A DNA stretch of 64,000 nt from Methylomonas koyamae (GCF_006483455.1 NZ_PPPU01000014.1:1-64000), one strand, 5' to 3'; numbered from the stretch's first letter, positions 27,180-36,609 are shown. Numbers and translations: made by a program. Notes: generated by a model from the letters alone, not told the origin.

Positions 27180-27518
27180 TTGGAAGCCGGTAAAAACGGA
27201 TTGTTCTATTAAGGTGGCCAATAACCGATACTGCGGTAGCGACCTAGGTTGAACTAGAGTCATTCAGCAGCGTAACGAATCCGACGACTTAATCAGGATA
27301 GAAAGTTTGACGAGCGACTATGCCGGAATGGCGATTAAATTGCTGAATATTAGCGCCGGGAGAAGGCCAATTGTGGGTGGGGGAAGTTGCGAATGAATTG
27401 GGCAAAGATCGGTCCTTTCGCTGAGCTGTAAACCGGGTAGCTAACTTGGCGTTCAACGGTTAATATTTTTACCTGTGATACGCGTAATCACGGTCAGGAC
27501 AATCCGAACTCAGACTCG
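27180..27518 (+). other. 339-base gap in the T6SS cargo region
   Basis: I see no supported gene. Frames are short and broken by stops, so a normal-sized immunity gene does not fit here. The composition is mixed and A/T-rich towards the 3' end (27460-27475). It may hold a promoter for the PAAR-vgrG group, but no clear -35/-10 pair stands out. Confidence 0.5.
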
Positions 27519-27536
27519 TTGAAGATGGGAGACAGC

Positions 27537-28130
27537 ATGACAACTGCGGTAAGTTTACGCAAAGTGACGATGCCCACGGCGGCGCAAATTTGCCGGGATA
27601 TTCAGTTGGAGCCAGATGCGTTACGTTGTTTGGCCGAGGACTTGGCGCCGGCGGCATTTTTGCGCAACTTGATCGAACTTAAACTGTTCCCCGATGCCGT
27701 TCGGTTTCTGGCAAGAGCCTTGCCCAAGCGGGAAGCAACCTGGTGGGCCTGCATCAGCGCCCGCAGCGTGGTCGGACCGGATACCAAGCCGGAAGTGGTG
27801 AAAGCCCTGGAGGCTGCCGAGTTATGGGTGTTCAAGCCGACCGAACCCAATCGCAGATTGGCGAACAGCGCAGCCCACGATGCGTCGTTCGAAAACCCGG
27901 CTGCTTGGGCGGCAATGGCGGCGTTCTGGAGTGAAGGCAGTATGGCGCCGGAAAACGTACCGGCCGTGCCGCCGGCCGACAATTTGACCGGTAAGGCTGT
28001 GGCCGGGGCCGTGATGCTGGCCGCTGTGCTGACGCAGCCGGACAAATCCCAGGACAAATACCAGTTCTTTCTGGAGCAAGGTATAGATATCGCCAACGGC
28101 GGCAACGGCCGGGTCTGGCAAGCGGCTTGA
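27537..28130 (+). CDS. small T6SS-linked protein, possibly DUF6931
   Basis: The 197-residue protein contains PDAVRFLARALPKREATWWACISAR in its first half, a pattern I associate with DUF6931 proteins found next to PAAR genes. The family assignment is from memory and uncertain. The C-terminal half is alanine-rich and helical, with no signal peptide or clear TM helix. GGGAG at 27527-27531 supports the ATG at 27537 over upstream in-frame ATG 27525 and TTG 27519. The PAAR gene starts 12 bases after its stop, which suggests a joint role such as loading or stabilising the PAAR tip. Confidence 0.6.
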   Translation: MTTAVSLRKVTMPTAAQICRDIQLEPDALRCLAEDLAPAAFLRNLIELKLFPDAVRFLARALPKREATWWACISARSVVGPDTKPEVVKALEAAELWVFKPTEPNRRLANSAAHDASFENPAAWAAMAAFWSEGSMAPENVPAVPPADNLTGKAVAGAVMLAAVLTQPDKSQDKYQFFLEQGIDIANGGNGRVWQAA

Positions 28131-28142
28131 TGGAGGGACGAT

Positions 28143-28433
28143 ATGGGACAGCCCGCCGCACGCTTGACCGATATGCATGTTTGCCCAATGTTCACCGGAC
28201 CGGTACCCCATGTGGGCGGGCCGATTTCAGGCCCCGGCGCCCCCACCGTTTTAATCGGTAATATGCCCGCTGCCCGTGCGACAGATATGGCGGTTTGCGT
28301 CGGACCTCCCGATACCATTGCGATGGGTTCCACGACAGTATTGATTGGCAATATGCCGGCCGCCCGTATGGGCGACACTTGCGCCCACGGCGGCACCATT
28401 GTCGTCGGTTACCCGACCGTATTGATCGGGTAA
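28143..28433 (+). CDS. PAAR-domain spike tip protein
   Basis: PAAR proteins form the sharp, metal-bound tip on the VgrG trimer. The 96-residue protein is a stand-alone PAAR domain with repeated Pro-Ala-Ala-Arg elements (QPAARLTDMHVCP, NMPAARATDMAVC, NMPAARMGDTCAHGG) and the His/Cys residues that bind zinc. There is no effector extension. The order 27537 gene, PAAR, vgrG is tight, with vgrG 44 bases downstream. Confidence 0.95.
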   Translation: MGQPAARLTDMHVCPMFTGPVPHVGGPISGPGAPTVLIGNMPAARATDMAVCVGPPDTIAMGSTTVLIGNMPAARMGDTCAHGGTIVVGYPTVLIG

Positions 28434-28477
28434 CTCGCCGGGCTCGGTTCTTCAACAGTTTCATTTAGGATTTCGAC

Positions 28478-30472
28478 ATGTCCCTCTCTCAAGATCAACG
28501 TGTAGCCAAGGTGACCACGGCGCTGGGCGATGGTGTTTTCGCACTTTATCGGATGACCGGTAACGAAACCGTCAGCCGCTTGTTCGAATACGAATTGGAA
28601 CTGTTGAGCGAAAGCGGTACCCTCGATTTGAAAGCTTTATTGGGTACCGGTTTGACGGTCCAACTGGCATTGGAGAACAGCGGTAGTCGCTGGTTTAACG
28701 GTATCGTCACTCGGGTCAATCAACTCGGCATGCTGGGCGACTTGTACAACTACCGGGTCTGGTTGCACCCCAAAGCCTGGTTGATGACCAGGGCGAGCAA
28801 TTGCCGGGTTTTGTCGCCTTCTGTCGGCGAAGGCAACCAAGCCGCGCCGACCACCGCGTCCGAGATCGTCAAGAGCATACTTGGCGAATACGGCATCGTG
28901 CCGACCCTGAATCTGAACGAAACCTACCCGGAGCGTGAGTTCTGCGTGCAATATCGGGAGACGGATTTCAATTTGGTCAGCCGTTTGATGGAGGAGGAGG
29001 GTATCTATTACTACTTTAAACACGAGAACGGCAGCCACACCATGGTATTGTGCGACAACATGCAGGCGCACCAGGCGCTTGCCGGCAATGCTACGGTCAA
29101 GTATTACCCGCCCGACAATCAGGGCGTGCGCGACGAAGAACATATTTTCGACTGGACTTTCAGTCGGCAAATTCAAAGCGGCGGTTACCGCTTGAACGAG
29201 TACGATTTCGAAGCCGCCACTGCCGATTTGAAGGTGGCGTCGTTGATTGATGGCGAGCACGCGGAGTCCGGGAAGGAAATTTACGATTATCCTGGCGAAT
29301 ATAAAACCTCTACGGAAGGCGAGCGCTATGCCAGGTTACGGATGGAACAGGCCCGTTCCGAGCACGAGCAGATCTTTGCCGGCGGTAATGTAAGAGGGCT
29401 GGCAACCGGTCTGACGTTCAGCTTGGCCGAATATCCCCGCGCCGACCAGAATAGCCAGTACATGGTGTTGTCTACCGACATCAGCATTCGCAATAACGGT
29501 TTCGACTCCGGTGCCGGCGGCGAGGAAGAGTACCTGTGTACCTATTCGGTGATCAACACGTCTTATGTTTACCGCCCGCCCCGATTGACGCGGGTTCCGG
29601 TGGTTCAAGGCGTGCAAACCGCCGTCGTGGTTGGCGGACAGGGCGACGAAATCCTGACCGACCAATACGGCCGGGTTAAAGTCCAGTTCCATTGGGACCG
29701 GCTCGGCACCAAAAACGAGAATAGCTCCTGTTGGGTGCGCGTCGCGCAGATTTGGGCCGGCAAGAACTGGGGCAGCATGTTCATACCCCGAGTCGGCCAG
29801 GAGGTTGTGGTCGATTTTCTGGAAGGCAATCCGGACAATCCGATCATCACCGGCCGAGTTTACAACAGCGTCAATATGCCGCCGTACACGCTGGATGCCA
29901 ATAAAACCCAAAGTGGTATCAAGACTCGCAGCACGCCTCAAGGCGGCACCGGAAACTTTAATGAACTCCGGTTCGAGGACAAGTATGGTGAAGAGGAAAT
30001 CTATCTGCACGCGGAAAAAAACTTTACCCGTATCGTCGAGAACAACGACGTGCAGAAAATCGGGTTCGATAAAAAAGATGCCGGCGATCAAACCATAGAT
30101 ATCTATAACCACCGCACCGTGACCCTGGATCAGGGTAACGATAAATTGACGGTCAAGACTGGTAACCGCACCGTCGAGATTCAGCAAGGCAACGACGAAT
30201 TGACCGTCAGTTCCGGTAACCGTAGCGTCAAATTGGGATCGGGCAATTTGACAGTTAAGCTCGATGCCGGCGCCATTTCGGAAGAGGCTGCGCAATCCAT
30301 AGAGCTGAAAGTAGGCTCCAACAGCATCAAGATAGACCAGAGCGGCGTGACGATTAAAGGCATGATGGTCAAAATCCAAGCCGACACCCAGGCAGAGCTG
30401 AAGGGTTTACAGACTACCGTTAGTGGCGACGGCATGCTGACATTGAAAGGCGGCGTGGTGATGATCAACTAA
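28478..30472 (+). CDS. vgrG: T6SS spike protein VgrG (TssI)
   Basis: VgrG forms the trimeric needle that carries PAAR and effectors through the target envelope. The 664-residue protein has the gp27-like part (about 10-380), the gp5/OB domain (about 390-480; DEILTDQYGRVKVQFHWDR), and a C-terminal beta-helix built from short repeats (NDKLTVKTGNRTVEI, NDELTVSSGNRSVKL). It ends shortly after the helix, so there is no fused toxin domain. Cargo must therefore bind non-covalently or via PAAR. It is the last gene of the T6SS locus. Confidence 0.95.
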   Translation: MSLSQDQRVAKVTTALGDGVFALYRMTGNETVSRLFEYELELLSESGTLDLKALLGTGLTVQLALENSGSRWFNGIVTRVNQLGMLGDLYNYRVWLHPKAWLMTRASNCRVLSPSVGEGNQAAPTTASEIVKSILGEYGIVPTLNLNETYPEREFCVQYRETDFNLVSRLMEEEGIYYYFKHENGSHTMVLCDNMQAHQALAGNATVKYYPPDNQGVRDEEHIFDWTFSRQIQSGGYRLNEYDFEAATADLKVASLIDGEHAESGKEIYDYPGEYKTSTEGERYARLRMEQARSEHEQIFAGGNVRGLATGLTFSLAEYPRADQNSQYMVLSTDISIRNNGFDSGAGGEEEYLCTYSVINTSYVYRPPRLTRVPVVQGVQTAVVVGGQGDEILTDQYGRVKVQFHWDRLGTKNENSSCWVRVAQIWAGKNWGSMFIPRVGQEVVVDFLEGNPDNPIITGRVYNSVNMPPYTLDANKTQSGIKTRSTPQGGTGNFNELRFEDKYGEEEIYLHAEKNFTRIVENNDVQKIGFDKKDAGDQTIDIYNHRTVTLDQGNDKLTVKTGNRTVEIQQGNDELTVSSGNRSVKLGSGNLTVKLDAGAISEEAAQSIELKVGSNSIKIDQSGVTIKGMMVKIQADTQAELKGLQTTVSGDGMLTLKGGVVMIN

Positions 30473-30633
30473 TGCGTGGTGGGTACTGTCGGGTGCTATT
30501 TTATAACACTTTGATTTTCTAGGGTTTTTAAAGGTTCTGGTTGCGGCAACGCCCGGCGCGGCCCTACGATCTGTTCTAAAAATACTAAGCTATTGAATTA
30601 AATGTGCTTTTTAAAACCAGAATAATTCTTTAT

Positions 30634-30639
30634 TATAAT
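30634..30639 (+). promoter_or_regulatory. -10 element of sodB promoter
   Basis: A perfect TATAAT lies 72 bases before the sodB ATG. The -35 region is A/T-rich but poor (around 30611), so the promoter may depend on an activator or an extended element. Confidence 0.45.
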
Positions 30640-30710
30640 GCTAGGTAATTAGGTTGGACCCGGTCCGCACCTAGTCACTGCTGCTGTTCAATCAATCTGG
30701 AGAATTAAAG

Positions 30711-31292
30711 ATGAGTTTTGAATTACCTGCATTACCGTATGCCAAAGACGCTTTGGTGCCGCACATTTCCGCCGAAACCATCGAATACCACTACGGCAAA
30801 CACCACCAAACCTATGTGACCAACCTGAACAATCTGGTTCCGGGTACCGAGTTCGAAGGTTTGTCTCTGGAAGAAATCGTCAAAAAATCGTCCGGTGGCG
30901 TGTTCAACAACGCAGCCCAAGTCTGGAACCATACATTCTATTGGAATAGCCTGTCTCCCAACGGCGGCGGCGAGCCGACCGGCGGCTTGGCCAACGCGAT
31001 CGAGAGAACCTTCGGTTCGTTCGAAAAATTCAAAGAAGAATTCACCAAGTGCGCTGTCACCACGTTCGGTTCCGGCTGGGCATGGCTGGTGAAAAATGAC
31101 AAGGGCGGCCTGGAACTGGTCAGCACTAGCAACGCCGGTTGCCCATTGACCGACGGCAAAACGCCGATCTTGACCTGCGACGTTTGGGAGCACGCCTATT
31201 ACATCGATTTCCGTAACCTGCGCCCGAAGTACCTGGAAGCATTCTGGGCTTTGGTTAATTGGGAATTCGCCAGCGCCAATTACGAAGCTTAA
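30711..31292 (+). CDS. sodB: iron superoxide dismutase
   Basis: This enzyme converts superoxide to hydrogen peroxide and oxygen in the cytoplasm. The 193-residue length and the metal ligands His27, His74, Asp157 and His161 match Escherichia coli SodB at the same numbering. The motif [13 protein letters not shown] is the Fe/Mn SOD signature. Features such as FGSGWAWLV and Ala/Gln placement near NNAAQVWNH favour iron over manganese. CTGGAGAA precedes the ATG and a terminator follows, so it is a single-gene unit. Confidence 0.96.
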   Translation: MSFELPALPYAKDALVPHISAETIEYHYGKHHQTYVTNLNNLVPGTEFEGLSLEEIVKKSSGGVFNNAAQVWNHTFYWNSLSPNGGGEPTGGLANAIERTFGSFEKFKEEFTKCAVTTFGSGWAWLVKNDKGGLELVSTSNAGCPLTDGKTPILTCDVWEHAYYIDFRNLRPKYLEAFWALVNWEFASANYEA

Positions 31293-31301
31293 GTTCTAAC
31301 C

Positions 31302-31344
31302 CGGCGCGGACCGGCGTCCTCACAGGCCCGCCCGCGCCGTTTTT
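31302..31344 (+). terminator. terminator of sodB
   Basis: CGGCGCGG at 31302-31309 pairs with CCGCGCCG at 31332-31339, followed by five T residues. The inner part is also G/C-rich. It lies directly after the sodB stop. Confidence 0.75.
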
Positions 31345-31556
31345 GGCTGAAGAGTACAGTACTACGGAACGGCAGAGTCCTATTCCCCTCCCTTCTTCTC
31401 GGCGCCATTCTTTTGCAAACCAGGTTTTGCCGACGGGCTAAAATAGCCTGTACCGTTCAGGAAATGCCCTGCCACAGCGTGTGGCCCACGATGAAGTACG
31501 TCTGCGGCCATAACAAGGGCGGCAAAGGCGTGACCAGCTCGTTCGATCATTCATAA

Positions 31557-33566
31557 ATGGCTCCCAAACTCAATCCGCAACAACTCGCCGCGGTCAAAAC
31601 CGTGGATCGTCCTTTGCTGGTGCTGGCCGGTGCCGGCAGCGGCAAGACCCGGGTAATTACCGAAAAGATTGCGTACCTGGTGCAACAAGGCACCGCGGCG
31701 CGGCATATCGCCGCCGTCACCTTTACCAACAAGGCCGCGCGGGAGATGAAAAGCCGGGTCGGCCGTTTGATCGACGACAAGCAAAGCCGCGGCCTGCGGG
31801 TGTCGACGTTTCATTCCCTGGGTTTGGAAATTCTGCGTAAGGAACACAAGGCGCTGGGGTACAAGGCCGCGATCACCTTGTTCGACGAGCAGGACAAACT
31901 GAGTCTGCTGAAGCAATTGATCGGCCATGGTGCCGACGGCTGCGACATCGACGCCGTCGAGAGTTACAACCATAAGATAGGGCAGTGGAAAAACGCGTTC
32001 GTCAGTCCGGAGCAGGCCTTGAGCCGGGCAGACGACGCCGAAACCGCAGCGGCGGCGCGCTTGTACCACCAGTTCAACCGCAGTTTGAAGGCCTATAACG
32101 CGGTGGATTTCGACGACCTGATCGGCCTGCCGGTGGAATTGTTTCAACGGCATCCGGATGTTCTGGAAAAGTGGCAGCATCGGATTCGCTATTTGCTGGT
32201 CGACGAGTATCAGGATACCAATATCACCCAGTACCAGTTGGTGCGGGCGCTGGCCGGTTCCTTGGGCAGGTTTACCGTGGTCGGCGACGACGACCAGTCG
32301 ATTTATGCCTGGCGCGGCGCCCAGCCCGAGAACCTGAGTCAGTTGCAAAAGGATTACAGCCGGTTGCAGGTGATCAAGCTGGAGCAGAACTACCGCTCGG
32401 CCGGGCGGATTTTGAAGGTGGCCAACCAATTGATCGCCAACAATCCGCATACCTTCGAGAAAAAATTGTGGAGCGAACTTGGCTACGGCGAGCCGTTGCG
32501 GGTGTTGAGCCATAAAAACGATCTGGCCGAGGCCAAGCAAATCACCGCCGAGATCGTTCACCACCGGTTCAAGACCGGCGGCAGCTACGGCGACTATGCC
32601 ATTTTGTACCGCGGCAACCACCAGTCGCGCTTGTTCGAGAAGGAGCTGCGCGAAAACAACGTGCCGTATTTCATCAGCGGCAGCGCCTCGTTTTTTTCGT
32701 TCACCGAAATCAAAGATGTGCTGGCTTATCTACGCCTGTTGGTCAACCGCGAAGACGACGCGGCGTTCTTGCGGGTGATCAACACACCGCGGCGGGAGAT
32801 CGGACCAACTACGCTTGAAAAATTGGGCGCTTACGCCAACGAGCGGCATATCAGCTTGTTCCAGGCCTGTTCCGAACTGGGCTTGCAGCAGCGGCTGTCG
32901 GAAAAATCGGTGCTGCGTCTGACCCGGTTTTGCGATTGGGTGCGGGATAAGGCGCTGAAGATCGAGCGCGGTGATACCTTTGCTGAAATCGAGAAAATGA
33001 TCGACGAAATCCATTATCCACAGTGGCTGGACGAGAACAGCAAAACCCCGGCCTCGGCCGAGCGCAAGCTGAAAAACGTCTACGAATTGATCGAGTGGCT
33101 GCGGCGCATCGCGACTAAAGAGGAGGGCCGCGAACAGTCGTTGGCGGATGTGATCGCTAAAGTGATGCTGCTGGATATCCTGGATCGCAACCAGGAGGAA
33201 CAGGCCGGCGACCAGGTCAGTCTGATGACTTTGCACGCCGCCAAGGGGCTGGAGTTCCCGCACGTGTTTCTGATCGGCATGGAAGAAAACCTGTTGCCGC
33301 ACCAGAACAGCATCGAAACCGGCAATATCGAGGAAGAACGGCGCCTGGCTTACGTCGGCATCACCCGCGCCCAACAAACTCTGACCTTCAGTTATTGCAC
33401 TCACCGCAAGCGCTACGGCGAATTGGCGGAATGCGAACCCAGCCGGTTTTTAGGCGAGTTGCCGGAGGAGGATTTGGAGTGGGCCAATAAAAAACAATTG
33501 GCCCCGGAGGAGATCAAGCAGCGCGGCAAGGCCAGCCTGGCCGCGCTGAAGTCGATGTTGACCTGA
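31557..33566 (+). CDS. rep: ATP-dependent DNA helicase Rep
   Basis: Rep is a 3'-5' superfamily 1A helicase that helps replication forks pass protein roadblocks. The 669-residue protein is close to the 673 residues of E. coli Rep and shares its segment order. It has Walker A GAGSGKTRVI, motif Ia TFTNKAAREMKSRV, motif II VDEYQDTN, motif III DDDQSIYAWRGA and motif V LMTLHAAKGLEFPHVF. It converges on the DegP-like gene with only six bases between the stops. It starts 264 bases after sodB; that gap contains the sodB terminator and nothing else recognised. Confidence 0.95.
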   Translation: MAPKLNPQQLAAVKTVDRPLLVLAGAGSGKTRVITEKIAYLVQQGTAARHIAAVTFTNKAAREMKSRVGRLIDDKQSRGLRVSTFHSLGLEILRKEHKALGYKAAITLFDEQDKLSLLKQLIGHGADGCDIDAVESYNHKIGQWKNAFVSPEQALSRADDAETAAAARLYHQFNRSLKAYNAVDFDDLIGLPVELFQRHPDVLEKWQHRIRYLLVDEYQDTNITQYQLVRALAGSLGRFTVVGDDDQSIYAWRGAQPENLSQLQKDYSRLQVIKLEQNYRSAGRILKVANQLIANNPHTFEKKLWSELGYGEPLRVLSHKNDLAEAKQITAEIVHHRFKTGGSYGDYAILYRGNHQSRLFEKELRENNVPYFISGSASFFSFTEIKDVLAYLRLLVNREDDAAFLRVINTPRREIGPTTLEKLGAYANERHISLFQACSELGLQQRLSEKSVLRLTRFCDWVRDKALKIERGDTFAEIEKMIDEIHYPQWLDENSKTPASAERKLKNVYELIEWLRRIATKEEGREQSLADVIAKVMLLDILDRNQEEQAGDQVSLMTLHAAKGLEFPHVFLIGMEENLLPHQNSIETGNIEEERRLAYVGITRAQQTLTFSYCTHRKRYGELAECEPSRFLGELPEEDLEWANKKQLAPEEIKQRGKASLAALKSMLT

Positions 33567-33572
33567 CGCCGA

Positions 33573-34913
33573 CTATTGCAGCACCACGAAGAACGCTTCG
33601 CCGCCGCGTTGCAGGTTGACCAGCAGCGGCGCGTTGGGATTGACCACCTGCTTCATTTCGTCCAGGTTCCGGACCCGGTAGCGGTTGGCGGTGACGATGA
33701 CGTCGCCGGGGCGCAGGCCGGTTTTCCAGGCTTTCGAGTTTTGTTCCACTTTTTCGATCAGAACTCCTTCCACCTGCTCTTTCGGGGTGACGCCGAGCGT
33801 GGCGCCGCTCAGGATCGGATGCAGTTTGGCGCCTTCGAGCTGTGGCCGTTTCGGTTTGCCTATGGTTGCTTGCACGGTTTTGCGTTCTTCGCCGCGCATG
33901 ATGTCCAATTCGGCAGTGTCGCCGACTTGCAGCAGGCCGACCGCATTACGGATTTGGGTGCTACCGCCTTTTACATCCTGGCCGTTGATTGCGACGATGA
34001 TGTCACCGGGTTCCAGCCCGGCTTTTTCGGCCGGCGATCCGGCTTCGACTCGGCTCACCACGGCGCCATGCTGGCTTTTCAAGGAGAAGGCTTTGACCAA
34101 GTCCGGCGTCAGATCTTGGGTGGTGACGCCGAGCAAGCCGCGGCGCACCTCGCCGTGCTGCACCAAAGACTCCATTAAACGCAGCGCCATGTTGGACGGA
34201 ATCGCGAAGCCGATGCCGACGTTACCGCCGCTCGGCGCCAGGATGGCTGTGTTCATGCCGACGAATTCGCCGCGCAAGTTGACCAGTGCGCCGCCGGAGT
34301 TGCCGGGATTGATCGAGGCGTCGGTCTGGATGAAGTCTTCGTAACCTTCGATGCCGAGGCCGGAGCGGCCCAGGGCGCTGACGATGCCGGAAGTGACGGT
34401 TTGGCCCAGGCCGAACGGGTTGCCGATCGCGACGACGAAATCGCCGACTTTCAGTTGGCTGGAATCGGCGACTTTTAACGCAGTCAGATTGTCGGCCGGG
34501 ATTTGGATTACTGCGACGTCGGCTTCCGGGTCGGTGCCGAGCAATTTAGCGTTCAGTTGGCGGCCGTCGGCCAGGGTTACGTTAATCTTGTCGGCTTTGT
34601 CGATCACGTGGTTGTTGGTCAACACGTAGCCTTGGTCCTTATCGATGATCACGCCGGAGCCCAGGCTGTTGCGCTGTTGTTGCTTGGGGTTGTTGGGGAT
34701 GTTGAAGAACCGGCGGAAGAGGGGGTCGTTCATCAGCGGGTTTGCCTGCATCCTCACGTTGGTGGAGGTGGAAATGTTGACCACGGCCGGCATGCTTTGC
34801 TCCAGCATCGGCGCCAGTGACGGGAGGTTGGTGCCATCGACCTGCAAGGGCAATGCGGCGTTGGACTGCCAACTACTCAAGCCAAGCAAAAATAGCAGAA
34901 TGATTTTTCTCAT
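33573..34913 (-). CDS. DegP/HtrA-type periplasmic serine protease
   Basis: This is a Do/DegQ-type endopeptidase that degrades misfolded periplasmic proteins. The 446-residue precursor has a signal peptide (about 1-19). The trypsin-like domain has the catalytic triad His102 (TNNHVID), Asp132 (EADVAVI) and Ser206 (GNSGGAL). Two PDZ domains follow (about 260-345 and 365-440). It is convergent with rep and divergent from the cNMP/rhodanese gene. A more exact name (DegP, DegQ or MucD) is not decided by the sequence alone. Confidence 0.93.
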   Translation of the reverse strand: MRKIILLFLLGLSSWQSNAALPLQVDGTNLPSLAPMLEQSMPAVVNISTSTNVRMQANPLMNDPLFRRFFNIPNNPKQQQRNSLGSGVIIDKDQGYVLTNNHVIDKADKINVTLADGRQLNAKLLGTDPEADVAVIQIPADNLTALKVADSSQLKVGDFVVAIGNPFGLGQTVTSGIVSALGRSGLGIEGYEDFIQTDASINPGNSGGALVNLRGEFVGMNTAILAPSGGNVGIGFAIPSNMALRLMESLVQHGEVRRGLLGVTTQDLTPDLVKAFSLKSQHGAVVSRVEAGSPAEKAGLEPGDIIVAINGQDVKGGSTQIRNAVGLLQVGDTAELDIMRGEERKTVQATIGKPKRPQLEGAKLHPILSGATLGVTPKEQVEGVLIEKVEQNSKAWKTGLRPGDVIVTANRYRVRNLDEMKQVVNPNAPLLVNLQRGGEAFFVVLQ

Positions 34914-35061
34914 GGTGGTTATGTTTTTGGGTTGTGGTTTGTTGGATTGCCGGCATGGACACGCCGGAGCCTAATTTGTTTCCCGGAGTTTAATTAATAA
35001 TCGGCTATCATAGGTTATGTTCCGTCGTTGGATTCCATACTCTTCAATCCGCACCTGACTA

Positions 35062-36405
35062 GTGGCTGTCGACATCCATTCCGCCGAGGGCCGGATTATC
35101 CGGCAGTTAATTCCGCTCTCCACGCTGCCGTTCAGTAAATTTGAGGCGATATGCGCCCAAATCAATATCGAATCCGCCGAAGAAGGTAAATTTTTATTTC
35201 AACGCGGCGACGAACGCAACGAGTTGGTCTATTTGCTGGACGGCAGCGTGACCTTGCAGACCGAAGCGCTCACGATTGAAACCATCAGCGCCGACAGTCC
35301 GTCAGCCCGGTTTGCGCTGGCGCATCAGATTCCGCGAAAAGTGAACGCAGTCGCTAATAGTAGAATTCGGTTTTTACGTTTGAATACCGATATGGTGAAA
35401 TCGGCGCAAGACGGCAATTTCGAGGAAAACGAGAGTTTTATGGTGGTAGACGAGGTGGAAGACAACGACGACTGGATGACGACTTTATTGAAGTCGCCGG
35501 TGTTTCGTGCGTTGCCGCCGGCAAACCTGCAGAAGATTTTGATCGGTATGCAGGAACTGCGCGTCGACGCCGGGGACGTGATCGTCAGGCAGGGCGACGC
35601 CGGCGATTATTTCTACATCATCAAGAGAGGGCGTTGCCAAGTCAGCCGCAGGCCGGCGCCGAATGCAAAAGATATTAAGCTCGCCCTGCTGAGCGATCAG
35701 GATACTTTCGGCGAAGATTCGCTGATTTCCGGGGAGCCGCGAAATGTGTCGGTGACCGCACTGACCGATGTCAGTCTGTTGCGCTTGGCGAAAGAGTTGT
35801 TTTTGACCTTGATCAAGCAGCCGACGCTGAAATATATCAATTATCGAGAGTCTCAGGAATTAGTGGCTAAAGGCGCGGATTTGATCGACGTTCGCGAGCC
35901 TGACCACTATAAGCCGCTGCATTTGCCGTTGAGCATCAATATCCCGTTCTTTTCATTGCGAATGCATCTGAAAACCTTGAACCGGCAGCATCCGATCGTG
36001 GTGGTGTGCCAGAACGGCCGGATGAGCGAGGCGGCGGCTTTTATTTTGATGAGGCACAAATTCAATGCGCTGATTTTGGCCGGCGGTATTGACGAGATCG
36101 ATCCGAGCTATTTGAAATCGCCGTCTTCGTTTCCGATCGACGATGGTATCGAGACTGGCAATTTCCGTGAGATTGCCGGCGACACCGCCATGTCAGCCGC
36201 CACCAGCCAAGTCTTCGCCGAGCCTTCGTCGCTGCAGGACGACATGCTAAAGCTGCGTCGCTATTTGCAACAACTAAAGACCAAATACAATATTCTGGAA
36301 GCAGAGAAAAAGGCTTTGGAGATGAAATACTTATCGCTTGCCAAGTATTCCGAAAGCCTGAAGGCCGAGCTGGAGGAAATCAAGAACGCCGGCAACCGGG
36401 GCTGA
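35062..36405 (+). CDS. cyclic-nucleotide-binding and rhodanese-domain protein
   Basis: The 447-residue protein combines a degenerate first cNMP-binding-like domain (about 15-100) and a better conserved second one (about 145-265; motifs DAGDYFYIIKRG and FGEDSLISGEPR). A rhodanese domain (about 270-365) has the active-site Cys in VVVCQNGRMSEAA, and a coiled coil lies at the C-terminus (about 395-445). There is no DNA-binding or TM segment. A regulatory role that couples a nucleotide signal to sulfur or redox chemistry is possible but unproven. The start is GTG 35062. It is divergent from the DegP-like gene. Confidence 0.85.
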   Translation: MAVDIHSAEGRIIRQLIPLSTLPFSKFEAICAQINIESAEEGKFLFQRGDERNELVYLLDGSVTLQTEALTIETISADSPSARFALAHQIPRKVNAVANSRIRFLRLNTDMVKSAQDGNFEENESFMVVDEVEDNDDWMTTLLKSPVFRALPPANLQKILIGMQELRVDAGDVIVRQGDAGDYFYIIKRGRCQVSRRPAPNAKDIKLALLSDQDTFGEDSLISGEPRNVSVTALTDVSLLRLAKELFLTLIKQPTLKYINYRESQELVAKGADLIDVREPDHYKPLHLPLSINIPFFSLRMHLKTLNRQHPIVVVCQNGRMSEAAAFILMRHKFNALILAGGIDEIDPSYLKSPSSFPIDDGIETGNFREIAGDTAMSAATSQVFAEPSSLQDDMLKLRRYLQQLKTKYNILEAEKKALEMKYLSLAKYSESLKAELEEIKNAGNRG

Positions 36406-36442
36406 CCGGAGATTCCGGCCGCCCGGCGGGCTAGAAGCGGAA

Positions 36443-36598
36443 TTATTTGATTTTGGCTTCTTTGTACATTACGTGTCTGCGGACGACAGGATCGAATTTT
36501 TTGATCTCCATCTTTTCCGGCATGGTTTTTTTGTTTTTAGTGGTGGTGTAGAAGTGGCCGGTACCTTCAGTCGAAACCAATTTGATTTTGTCGCGCAT
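36443..36598 (-). CDS. rpmG: 50S ribosomal protein L33
   Basis: This is ribosomal protein L33 of the large subunit. The 51-residue frame from ATG 36596-36598 reads [20 protein letters not shown] at the start and ends [13 protein letters not shown]. This matches the proteobacterial L33 without zinc-binding Cys pairs. AGGAGACAG upstream (reverse strand) is the ribosome binding site. It lies 11 bases downstream of rpmB, the usual rpmBG order. Confidence 0.96.
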   Translation of the reverse strand: MRDKIKLVSTEGTGHFYTTTKNKKTMPEKMEIKKFDPVVRRHVMYKEAKIK

Positions 36599-36609
36599 TG
36601 TCTGTCTCC

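Noticed and set aside
29336-30379. 347-residue open frame antisense to vgrG
   Set aside because: No motif and no ribosome binding site, and it lies entirely opposite the well-supported vgrG.
28478-30472. VgrG with a toxin domain at the C-terminus
   Set aside because: The protein ends directly after the beta-helix repeats; no extra domain is present.
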